In this document: positions 1 to 8,200 of the stretch, in pieces
How positions within the stretch are numbered: position 1 is the stretch's first letter
How the letters are laid out: each line of letters begins with the position of its first letter
Program-made: the position numbers and the translations under genes
Source of the DNA: Larix sibirica
Taxonomy: Eukaryota; Streptophyta; Pinopsida; Pinales; Pinaceae
DNA: 11,808 nt
Assembly: GCA_004151065.3 (NCBI GenBank)
Contig: NWUY0300008865.1
Span: 3,713 to 15,520, forward strand
Direction: 5' to 3'
Notes under the pieces: generated by a model
The model's database searches: none
What the model was told of the DNA's origin: nothing
Seen by the model: only the letters and a program-made list of their open reading frames with translations

Positions 1-664
1 CTAGAACAGACAATCCCGATTGCAGAAATTACAACATTGCAAAAATAACAATTTCCAGCAAGAAATTTAATCGGTTTTTATCCCAAAATCACCAAAAAAG
101 TGGGGCATTTTGGTTGTCTTTTATCCTACGCGGACGGAGAATGGCCTAGAAGCATTGAACGTATGTTCAGAAACAATTAAAAAGCAACTCAAACTCTGTT
201 CAAGGCATGTCAGTGTCTCGAGTGCTTTTAGTACCATGCTGTTGCCCTTTTGGGTGGGGTGGGGGACCCCTACGACCCAAAACAGTGACTCAACTTGCAT
301 CGTGAATCACAAGTCCACAATTGTTAGAACCAGTTTAAATCATAGCACTGTTGCATATCCCTCGAAAAATATGGTCAGCTAAAAGTCTTCTACTAGTGTT
401 TCTGCAATATATTATTGACTCAAATCCTTTATAACTAGTTATGCTACACAGAATCAGGCGCACAATATTATTTCTACTAAACACCTCCTTCACTTGAGTA
501 CAAAACAATTTGAAAGTTTCGCATTCACAATATGTTGTGAAAAAAATACCTGAAAGATTTCTTCAAATATATATGTCTGACTACCCCATGAATTTTAGAG
601 GAATAATAAAAATTTATTCTAGTGCTCGAGTGCGAATGATTTCCAGATAACTTTGTCCTTTTTT

Positions 665-722
665 ATTATGCATTTCATCTGAATTATTAAGACATTATGC
701 ATTTCATCTGAATTATTAAGAC
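665..722. repeat. Perfect 29-bp tandem duplication
   Basis: The 29-mer beginning ATTATGCATTTCATCTGAAT at 665-693 is repeated without mismatch at 694-722. Lack of divergence suggests a recent event. It lies in the AT-rich flank beyond the 3' end of the homeobox gene. Confidence 0.95.
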
Positions 723-1235
723 CTCTGTTAGTTGAAATGTGTGATCTGCATTACTTGGGAGATGCCATCTTTTAAACTAGGCTCTCTTAATAGCATCATT
801 GATTTGCTTCACCAAGCCTCGACAGTGAAGAGTCGGAACCACAAGCAGTGTACAAAAACACGGCATTTAGAAAATCTCCTTGAATCAATGGTTGATTGAG
901 AGATATTACAGAACAACATTTTTAAGTAATTGCTCCGCAAACAACTGGCAGGAGCAATATGTATCTGACAGTCGAAATGTTACAGAAGACTTGTAGACTT
1001 GGAAATTTCATATACAAAACTTTGAACCATCCGGATCTTAAAGTTCGATTTTGTAAAGTGATTTTGTCACTGACCAAAAGATGATGAATAGAATTATATA
1101 CACCATACGCTCTCTTCAATTATTATTTCAGCTTTTGGAAATTGTCAACCTGATTCCCTAAAGAGATAATAGAAACAGTGGAGGATTCTACACCCCATAG
1201 CTGTCCCAATACAATATACAACTTTCAGACGTCCT

Positions 1236-1327
1236 TAAAATCATTCCATGGATGAGCAGGCAGCCACTAAACCAACCCCACTAAAATCATTCCATGGATG
1301 AGCAGGCAGCCACTAAACCACCCCCAC
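1236..1327. repeat. 46-bp tandem duplication, 3' flank/3'UTR of the homeobox gene
   Basis: Units 1236-1281 and 1282-1327 start TAAAATCATTCCATGGATGA and differ at a single base (A at 1275, C at 1321). A further TAAAAT begins at 1328. The repeat lies about 260-350 bp past the stop codon, so it could sit in the 3'UTR. Confidence 0.95.
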
Positions 1328-1588
1328 TAAAATTGCTTGGAATTTCTCCAATATGCCTGCAAGAAAACAAATTCCATCCGTGAATATCAGCAAACAAAAG
1401 AAAATGCCCTCTACAAATAATGAACATATTGATCCATAGCTTTGTATAACTTCAAGATGGTATGAAATATATAAACAGAAAATTAAATGAAGTTATCCCA
1501 AAACCATGCACATTAAAACCATCTTGTATTTTGTCTTCATGTAAATTCCAAAAAAGGACTTTGAATAAAACTGGAGTTCGCTACAAAT

Positions 1589-4500
1589 TTAAACAACTCC
1601 AATATCATTCAATTGCACTAACCCTTTCATTAGATTCTTTGAAATTGCAACTTTCTCAGTAGCAGCTTGGCATTTGGCAACCTCTCTCGGCTTCCTATTT
1701 TCCTCCATCTGCTTTTTTCTTTCAACCTGAGCATTCTGTAAGTTGGAAATCATTTATAAAATAGTCAATCTACAGTACATCTAATGCACGCAAACATTAA
1801 GCTCTTCTCAACCTAGCTCAAATATACAAGCTGCAAATTTCTGAACAGTAAACTGCCATCTCAAGTATACTTACCATCTTTCCCTCCTTCGGAATTAATT
1901 TCTGCTTCAATCTCAGTGCACTATCCTGCTCTTTTTTAATTTTTCTTTCCTCTCTAAGCCTTTCCCTCTACAATAAACAGATCATGGGCACATTCCGATC
2001 AGTTGAAAGGACAATCTTTGGAACCAATACCAATTTTATAATTGCAAAAGAAATAGAGTTCCATCAAGTATGTTTGGAACAAAGCATACCTTTGTCATTT
2101 TTTTTGGCTGGGATTTATCTTCTCCTTGAGATGACAGCATATCACGATTTTGCACAAGGGGCGCTGCAGCTTTCACATTTGGATTTACTCCAGACGCATC
2201 ATGATATACATCCCCAGCATTATAAGGACGGGAGATGGAGAATTCTTTGCCTGCATTTAGAACTTTTCCAGGGATAGTCCCATTCTTACTTCCATATGGA
2301 AGTGGCAAATGAGCATCAGAACTCATTCTTCCTGCAGCTTCTTGCTTGTGCCAAGCTGGATAGCTTTTAGTGACAAATCCAGATGATGGGGATTCATCAG
2401 GAGAATCTTCATCCAACTGCATTGAAGAATTCAGATCAGGCACATGATAATTATCACTTATTTGTAGATGATTGTTTGCAGGCCTCCATGTGGATTTGCT
2501 ATTTAAGGACTCGTGCTTAGAATAAGGGGCCCATTCATATTTTGGCGAGGCTCGTTCAAACTTAGGAGATGCCCGTTCAAACTTGAGACCCGCAGGAATA
2601 GACAAGTAGCCTGATCCCACTCCTGACGAACAGGTAGTATGGAAGGCTTCTGGACGAAACATCTGCAAAAGCAAGTACAAGCAAAGTTCAGGCTAACTGA
2701 GTCCCAGTGCACCCAAAGGAAACATTGTGAATTGCAGTTGTTTTAACGTGTTCCTCGCAGATTTCTCAAGGTACTTTAACATTGTGAATTGCAGTTGTTT
2801 TAATGTGTTCCTCGTAGATTTCTAAAGGCACTACTTTAAAGAGATGTATAGAAGAGAAAACTCAAAGAGCAAAACCACAACTGCTTGGCAATTGTCATAG
2901 TGCTATACCAAATTATTAATGAAACCATAAAACATAAAATTATTGATGACATGCAATCTCCCTTGATGCAAAGGAGCACAAAACTTGTAAAGAGCAGACA
3001 AATACTGCCAATAAAATTGTTCAATTTACTACAAAAAATCACAAAATGGTCACCATGATCATAGGCATGGCAAGGCAGAAATCACAAGGCCAGAAGGGTA
3101 AAAACAGACCTCCCAAACGTAAAACATTTCAATGTGAATATAAACATCACAGAACATTTCTCAACCAAATTCTATGTGAATGCAATGGTCAAGAAAAATT
3201 CAATTTTTGATAGTTGGCAAAACGCACAACAAAGTTTAGCCAGAATGACACATAATGTTTGTCAAATGGCTTCCTAGAAATTGCATTATTAGATATGCTC
3301 ATTATCAGCCAATAATATTCTGAACCTAACGTCAAGGAAAATGAAAGAAAATGGCTAAGTTACTCTAACGGGAAGTAAATACACTTCACCACATGGAAGA
3401 CAGTTTAGAAAAAGTGGAAATAATAGTATTGTAAATCTTATGGACCTGTATGCTGTATGTTTTAATTCATATCTTGTCCTGATATTTTTTCATTAACACA
3501 GATTTTGTTTGGATTAACAATTGAGCAAAAAGAAACACCATTCTTACTACTGGTTCCCATGCTAAATACTTCCTTGCACAAGCAACACAACCTAACATAT
3601 GTTACTATCTTGCTAAGGAGACTGTCCAAAAACTAGTATCTTGTCAAGGCAAATATATTGCTCGAGTTGAAAATATATGTCATAGTATTCACTATGCACA
3701 AAATTCATTAAGTGCTGTAAATATGGGATCACGTTAACTCCAACATTTCCATTATGGGCATTTAAGATATATGGAAAGCGGAATGGAATATATTCCACAA
3801 CTTAACATGCTTGCATATAGCATAAACCAATTACATGATGCATTGCAAAAATTTCCAACATAATCATAAAAAACAGAAACTTTCTTATTATGGCCACACC
3901 CCTATTTACAACTGTCCCTTGTCATGTCTTTCAGAATTGATATTATTGTCATTTCAACAGAGTTGTATATGTACATGTGAGAAGCTTTCACATTAAGAAG
4001 CTCAAGACTTTGACAGCTCCAACAGAAAGTAAAGGTTTTTTCCCCATCGAGTGAAGGAATATTGCTCACAGATTCAAAAATTAATTTCTGGCTTCAAAAA
4101 ACTACCAGAAAACACCCTACACGCTTCATGGTTACCAAACCATCAAGCTTCAAAATCCATCCCACAACTTGATTTAATGTTTATCATTCACACAAAAAAT
4201 GGCCACACATATGAAGTATTTAAATTCAAAGCAAACAATGGCATGAATACATAGAGCAACCTAAACCCAAAAATTTAGGAATCTAATCAAGCACATCTCC
4301 TAAAGTATGGTGTTTCTTTTATTCTCAAATTAACAATATTAGTTTTTCCTTTATTTTCAAATTAACAAGGGCAATATAAAAATTCTGTTCAATGAGTAAT
4401 ACCAAAGTTGCCCTGGATTTCATTTATTTCGTTCACTGTTTCAGATGAAGGTAGGATTTTCCACTTCCTTAGCATTACCCTAGGCCCAACGGTATCAATA

Positions 4501-6139
4501 TATACTTGTAGTGTGAAGAACTCAAAATCTCGGTCAAGTTTTCTATACATCAACAAGCAAACAAATTTACTGAAGCATGTAAAACTCTTTTTAACCTCCT
4601 ATACTCCTTCCTGACCAATTCTTCTACATCTATATATCAAGCATCTCCGCCAGCAATCCTTTACAAGATCTGCATCTTGATTACCATTCTCAATTCAGTA
4701 ATGCTTCTACAATCTAGAAAATTTTGACCTATTAAAGATCACAAAGGTTTGTCAAGGCCGATGCACCTTTGTACTCTTTAAGAGGTCCTTACTGCTAAGG
4801 TCCCTTTGACATTTTAATTAGAGAACTGACATAAATCTGAACACCAATGTGTAACAGTACTGACCAAGATGGTCCAAAACATGGGCACTTGACTACAGAA
4901 AGTTGAAACGCAACTGATAGTGGAATCCCAGTCGGTAGAAACTATATAATGCCAGATGGGACTATTAACTTACTTTGCGAGCATCTTGTTCCATCATCTT
5001 CTTTGGCATTCTCTGGTGATCCTGGACAACAATATTACCCTGGTAGTGGGGCTCTGTTGAAGAAAGCACACATCAAGTAAAATATCAGTGGCAAGCCAAC
5101 TGTTCTATAACAGCAATTCAAAACTTCCAAGCAGATTATTAATTATACTAATTTCATAATATAAACTCACACTGCATTTCACTCCTATATTAGTTTCAGC
5201 CACAAAGAAGAATGGGGTGAAAAGAGAGTCAGAAAAAAGAATTACCTGTTGAGTCATCAAATGCACCAGGGGGGAGAGGATGAAATTCAACACCCAGTGG
5301 CGGGCCATCTTCTCGATATTCATCACCTAGCTGCTCCCTAACAGCAGTAATAGCCTCATGTTCACCATTCTCTTCTGAGTATGGATCCATATACGAGCTT
5401 CTGTTCTTCCTCTTTCCTTCGAATTCATAATGCTTACCATTTTGAAATGGGCGTCTCCTTGCATCAGTTTCATAGGGATTCCCACTCTGCAATGATGATC
5501 TCTCTTGTGAAGCTGAACTACTTCCTGCAAAGGTGTCTTCCATATTATCATGGTTTACTTTGAACAAATCGTGGTCCCTAAGCTCTGATGCAAGGACAGC
5601 TGCAGGATAATCAATGGCATTCACGAACCGTTGATTTTCAACCTCTTTACACCTCAGATGGCGTTGATGATCAGTTTTTTTTCCACTACCGCTGGAATCT
5701 TGTTTGACTGCATTAACAGAATCTTGCATTATGCCATTCTGTTGATCTTGTTTTCCATTGTTGCCAGCTTCTTCCTTCATAAGCCTTTTATCCTTGAGCC
5801 TCCTGTGACAGAACCATCCCTGTACTTGCTTCTCTGTTAATCCTAGCTCTTCTGATAACTGTGCTTTCATGGCTTCTGAAGGATACTTGTGTTCTGCAGA
5901 ATAGATATTTTGCAGAATAAATCAACACTCGTGTAAATACAAAACTCACAATCTGCTAGAATTTCAAAATTTTCGAACAATAATGCTCAGAAGATTAATA
6001 AAATACAGCTACAGGACTTGAGCTCAAAATCTGAAAGACCATTACCAGAATAAAAGCTCTCTAAACCTTCCACCTGCTGTGGGGTTTTTAATCTCCTTTT
6101 CTTGTTCTCTGGAGATATTTTGTCTTCCTCGGACTCCAT
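1589..6139 (-). CDS. RLT-like homeodomain protein, short form without DDT domain (6 coding exons, 544 aa)
   Basis: Coding exons are 6139-6046, 5893-5246, 5053-4974, 2662-2090, 1967-1875 and 1735-1589; every intron is GT-AG and the phases agree (1, 1, 0, 0, 0). The protein starts MESEEDKISP and ends LNDIGVV before TAA. Residues 14-67 form a homeodomain whose third helix reads WFCHRRLKDK (58-67), the signature of plant RLT (RINGLET/homeobox-DDT) proteins. Residues 225-243 carry REDGPPLGVEFHPLPPGAF, another block shared with that family. Residues 301-320 hold a KFERASP-type repeat, and exons 5-6 (466-544) encode a Lys/Glu/Arg-rich helix, likely coiled coil. RLT1/RLT2 are nuclear partners of ISWI chromatin remodellers, but they are far longer and carry DDT and WHIM domains that I do not find here, so the closest class is the roughly 500-residue At4g03250 type, whose function is poorly defined. 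The ATG at 6139 lies 11 nt after a leader-intron acceptor. A remodeller or DNA-binding role is inference; gene identity and exon structure are strong. Confidence 0.93.
2525..2584 (-). repeat. In-frame 21-bp repeat in exon 4 (KFERASP heptapeptide)
   Basis: Residues 301-320 read KFERASP, KFERASP, then a diverged KYEWAP. The DNA repeat has a 21-bp period, so copy changes keep the reading frame. It lies in the low-complexity middle of the homeobox protein between the conserved blocks and the basic C-terminal helix. The SP dipeptides are possible proline-directed phosphorylation sites, which is inference. Confidence 0.85.
2721..2834. repeat. 57-bp tandem duplication inside intron 3
   Basis: AACATTGTGAATTGCAGTTG at 2721 recurs at 2778, and similarity runs through TTCCTCG.AGATTTCT in both copies with a few substitutions (C/T changes, CTCAAGG versus CTAAAGG). 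The pair ends about 59 bp upstream, in gene sense, of the exon 4 acceptor. Confidence 0.9.
4310..4368. repeat. Approximate 32-bp tandem duplication in intron 3
   Basis: The T-rich run plus ATTCTCAAATTAACAA (4321-4336) recurs as ATTTTCAAATTAACAA at 4353-4368, with a T-rich leader before each. The period is 32 bp and the well-conserved part of each copy is about 27 bp. Confidence 0.7.
5787..6100 (-). other. Homeodomain-encoding segment, split by intron 1
   Basis: Residues 14-67 are encoded by the end of exon 1 and the start of exon 2. A basic arm (KKRRLK, 13-18) precedes helix 1 (QQVEGLESFYSE, 21-32), then YPSEAMKAQLSEELGL (35-50) and the recognition helix TEKQVQGWFCHRR (51-63). Intron 1 (6045-5894, 152 bp) splits codon 32 as G|AA between helices 1 and 2. 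Counting WF as canonical positions 48-49, position 51, nearly always Asn in DNA-binding homeodomains, is His here (H61). WFCHRR is, as I recall, the normal RLT-family sequence, so this is a family trait and not damage. Confidence 0.9.
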
Positions 6140-6150
6140 ATTGCTTCAAT
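6140..6150 (-). other. 5'UTR portion of the start-codon exon
   Basis: Read on the minus strand, the 11 nt ATTGAAGCAAT follow a strong acceptor (pyrimidine-rich TGTTTTTCAG, ending at 6151) and lead directly into the ATG at 6139. No ATG lies in this piece, so the start choice is unambiguous once the leader intron is removed. Confidence 0.75.
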
Positions 6151-7008
6151 CTGAAAAACATTAAAAGCTATTTTAAACAAACTAAATGTTCATACGCTAT
6201 ACATCATGAAAAGGCATTCTCTTGCATTAATAGATAGTTGTTCCATAAAACTGAAAAGATACATCTTCCATATAAGATAGAATTAGATGAGCTCCAGTAT
6301 AATACACAAGTCACAGAATCATAGTTTTCAGCCTAACCTCTAAAATTTATCTCATAATTTATGGGGTTTGAAAACACGCATACAAACAGCGCAGAAACGG
6401 GATAACACAACGGACAAAGGAAAACTTGAAAGAATTGATTTACATGTAAAAATAGTGCATGCATACTCTACAATCTCGCATGCTATTGAAAAGCAAAACT
6501 AGAGAAAACAATTCCATATGATTTCAGAACGCAGAATTCATCCTCGAGAAAGGGAAACTACCAGGAAGACAAACAAGTGCGCTTAAACAACACAATCAAC
6601 ATGCATGCAAGAGAAAGAAATGTCTGTAAAACAGAATTAAGCACAATTGTCATACAGAGAAAGGGCTTGGAAACGTAGAGGCGCAGAATATTTCCCGGCA
6701 CAGTCTCCGCAAGAGAAATCTCCAAAAGACCTAAAGACTCACGATCCAAAGGCGTTAAAGAAAAAGAGAAAACCCTGGAATCTGAAAAGCTTCTAACAAA
6801 AACGACGTCTCTAAGATCCTTCAAGAGCACTCTATCCCTTGAAGACACAGCACAAATCGTATGGAAAAGACTAACATGTGCAGCCAAAGAACCACCAAAC
6901 AAATAGACTCACCGAGCTATCTTTAGAATTGAAGTAAAAGAGAGCAGCCTGCGTCTGAAACAAGGAATAATAAAAACAGAAAAGCATAACAAGCTTCATA
7001 ATTCGTAC
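6151..7008 (-). other. Leader (5'UTR) intron with two candidate donors
   Basis: The acceptor at 6152-6151 (TGTTTTTCAG) is clear. Two donors could pair with it: CAG|GTACGA with GT at 7008-7007 (858-bp intron), or CTCG|GTGAGT with GT at 6912-6911 (762 bp). A further acceptor-like TTGTTTCAG ends at 6955, but an intron from 7008 to 6955 would be only 54 bp, short for a plant. Long 5'UTR introns are common in plant regulatory genes. The 6912 donor would keep extra upstream ATGs in the mRNA (one just after the 7008 donor), whereas the 7008 donor removes them. Splice choice is inferred from consensus only; the 114-codon open frame at 6902-6558 is ordinary intron sequence. Confidence 0.6.
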
Positions 7009-7149
7009 CTGAAACGGAAAACGCAAAAACCTATCGCACTCGGGCAGCAAGTTCGATTTCCTTCACGGCAAACAAACGGCGAAGCAGGATCCGCCTGCTG
7101 AAAACACTGGACCGCTGAGACGGCAGTTTCAGAAAAGAAACAAGAAACC

Positions 7150-7221
7150 CTACAGATCGGAAAATCCGTGCACGGACAAACCAAAGCGCGAGTGTTCAAA
7201 TCCCACGGCCCGGTCTTGCAT
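7150..7221 (-). other. Upstream ORF 2 (23 codons) overlapping uORF 1
   Basis: An ATG at 7221-7219 begins a 23-residue frame that starts MQDRAVGF and ends in TAG at 7152-7150. It is out of frame with uORF 1 and overlaps its 3' half. Both stop before the candidate donor at 7008. A translational-control role is inference and depends on the true transcription start. Confidence 0.3.
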
Positions 7222-7243
7222 CGATCTTTAGATTAAAACACAT
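7196..7243 (-). other. Upstream ORF 1 (15 codons) in the leader
   Basis: An ATG at 7243-7241 opens a 15-residue frame (MCFNLKIDARPGRGI) ending in TGA at 7198-7196, all within the predicted leader exon. Such uORFs commonly reduce translation of the main frame, but nothing here shows peptide conservation. It overlaps uORF 2 in another frame. Confidence 0.35.
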
Positions 7244-7915
7244 CTTCAGAACCCTAGCAGGCACCCGATCTGGAAGACGTGAGGATTCCAGGCTCGATCT
7301 TAAACAGATCTTAAGGACAGGGCACAAAAGAGCCGCGCTCTCTGCACTCGGGAAAAGGAAATAAAGAGAAAAGCAGGCGAAACCCTCAGCAGCCGCAGAA
7401 GACCCTGGGATCGCACAACAAGTAGTTTCCCTTACGCAGACGGACTAAGAAGGCAAAAGGGTCAGGCGGAGGGAAAGCGAGAGGGGGAAAGACTCGAACC
7501 CGCAGTGTACGGCAGCAGAACCAGAACCAGAACAAGAACAAGAAAACCAGGAATGGGTCGTAGGAATTAACAGGAGGAGGAGATATATGAAGATGCAAAC
7601 ACAGAAGCGGCAACGCAGCATATGCATCGAGACGCCGCGAGCACGAAACCCGGGCAGGCCATCCGCAAAAATCCTCCAATCTCCCACACTAGGTATCCTC
7701 CTTACCCAACTACCATGGTATCCTCCTTGTTCTTCTACTATGACTACCACTCGGTGTTTAGCTTTTGGTTGCTTCAATGTCATCGACACACCACAATAAC
7801 TCAGTAGTTGTTTTTGTTGTTGTAGTAATACTAGCACTAACAACACCATCCCCATCATATCATGCAATTACATAAAACACACAAGTCCCCTAATCCTGCC
7901 CCCTCCTGCTGCTTC

Positions 7916-7934
7916 CTGGCTGGCTGGCTGGCTG
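7916..7934. repeat. (CTGG)n microsatellite
   Basis: Between four and five CTGG units in a row. It opens a cluster of simple repeats upstream of the gene. Confidence 0.9.
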
Positions 7935-7964
7935 CAGCTACCCAAAATTCTATTTTCTGCCAAT

Positions 7965-7984
7965 TTCTATTCTATTCTATTCTA
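7965..7984. repeat. (TTCTA)n microsatellite
   Basis: Four units of TTCTA follow one another in the promoter-side simple-repeat cluster. Confidence 0.9.
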
Positions 7985-7993
7985 CGGTAACTA

Positions 7994-8052
7994 ACAAACC
8001 CAACCCAAACTCCAACTCAAACCCCAACCCCAAATCCAAATCCAACCCCAAG
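7994..8052 (-). repeat. Degenerate AC-rich tract, G-rich on the minus strand
   Basis: The plus strand alternates CCAAA, CCCAA and CCCCAA words. The minus strand therefore carries many GG to GGGG runs separated by TT, TTT or ATTT, compatible with a two- or three-layer G-quadruplex on the gene's coding strand. It is roughly 450 bp upstream of the estimated transcription start. The fold is inference from spacing alone. Confidence 0.6.
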
Positions 8053-8102
8053 ACCAGCAGCACCAGTAAGAAGCAATAACAACAGGCAGTTAGCAGAAGG
8101 AT

Positions 8103-8174
8103 GGTGTTGTTGTTGTTGTTGGTGTTGGATGTAGTAGCATAGCATGTTGTTGTATGATGAATGATGATGATGAT
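8103..8174. repeat. (TGT)n and (GAT)n trinucleotide tracts
   Basis: An imperfect TGT run (about 8103-8126) and a GATGAATGATGATGATGAT run (about 8156-8174) end the simple-repeat cluster. No open frame uses them convincingly. Confidence 0.75.
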
Positions 8175-8200
8175 TCCGCAAGCTAGCTTAGCTCGCCATC

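Larger units (their letters stand above)
1..1588. other. 3' flank of the homeobox gene: probable 3'UTR, then AT-rich DNA
   Basis: Nothing here supports a full gene. The part next to the stop codon (1588 downward on the minus strand) should hold the 3'UTR. AATAAA-type signals in gene sense occur only far out (TTTATT on the plus strand at 613-618 and 662-667), so the transcript end is not fixed. An acceptor-like TTGTTTTCTTGCAG in gene sense near 1361 could mark a 3'UTR intron. Two tandem duplications and a 29-codon frame (866-777) are reported separately. The 90-codon plus frame at 110-382 has no recognisable domain and is treated as chance. Confidence 0.5.
2663..4973 (-). other. Intron 3, 2311 bp, the longest intron of the gene
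   Basis: The donor AAA|GTAAGT (GT at 4973-4972) and acceptor CTTTTGCAG (AG at 2664-2663) bound an AT-rich intron that separates the conserved N-terminal half from the repeat-bearing exon 4. Open frames inside (4051-4254 plus, 4408-4614 plus, 3798-3613 minus, 3042-2836 minus) are short, AT-biased and match nothing I recognise. It contains two small tandem duplications, at 2721-2834 and about 4310-4368. The exons join in phase 0 without needing anything from it, although a skipped or alternative exon cannot be excluded. Confidence 0.85.
7009..7553 (-). other. Probable 5'UTR exon 1 of the homeobox gene
   Basis: Upstream of the leader intron, the minus strand is GC-richer than the flanks and CT-rich, with phrases typical of plant leaders (GAGGGTTTCGCC, CTAGGGTTCTG). 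It ends in the candidate donor CAG|GTACGA at 7009/7008. The 5' limit is an estimate: it assumes a start about 30 nt downstream of the TATA-like CATATATC near 7588-7582. No long ATG-started frame suggests a separate gene. Short upstream ORFs are listed separately. Confidence 0.45.
7554..8200 (-). promoter_or_regulatory. Putative promoter zone of the homeobox gene, microsatellite-rich
   Basis: The zone lies directly upstream of the CT-rich leader and has no supportable coding frame. A weak TATA-like CATATATC sits near 7588-7582 on the minus strand, with GA/CT-rich sequence around it. Further upstream come CTGG, TTCTA, AC-rich, TGT and GAT simple repeats (separate entries). The 140-codon minus frame at 7867-7445 has low-complexity composition and no recognisable domain, so I treat it as non-coding. 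The promoter is assigned by position; the exact start site is not visible. Confidence 0.4.

Noticed and set aside
1984-2277. 97-codon plus frame
   Set aside because: It is mostly antisense to exon 4 and shows no domain.
2036-2680. Single 214-residue minus frame as an independent gene
   Set aside because: The first six codons lie in the intron before the acceptor TTTTGCAG (and the frame opens with TTG), and the last 18 codons lie after the donor AAG|GTATGC. The middle is exon 4 of the homeobox gene.
5229-5870. Open frame starting at the ATG at 5870 taken as a complete gene
   Set aside because: That ATG is residue 40, inside the homeodomain; starting there would delete helix 1. Upstream exon 6139-6046 supplies the missing part in phase, and the 3' end reads through a GTAATT donor.
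6558-6902. 114-codon minus frame
   Set aside because: It lies wholly inside the leader intron and overlaps no conserved feature.
7445-7867. 140-codon minus frame with several start options
   Set aside because: Low-complexity Leu/Ser/Phe-rich translation of CT-rich promoter and leader DNA, with no recognisable domain.
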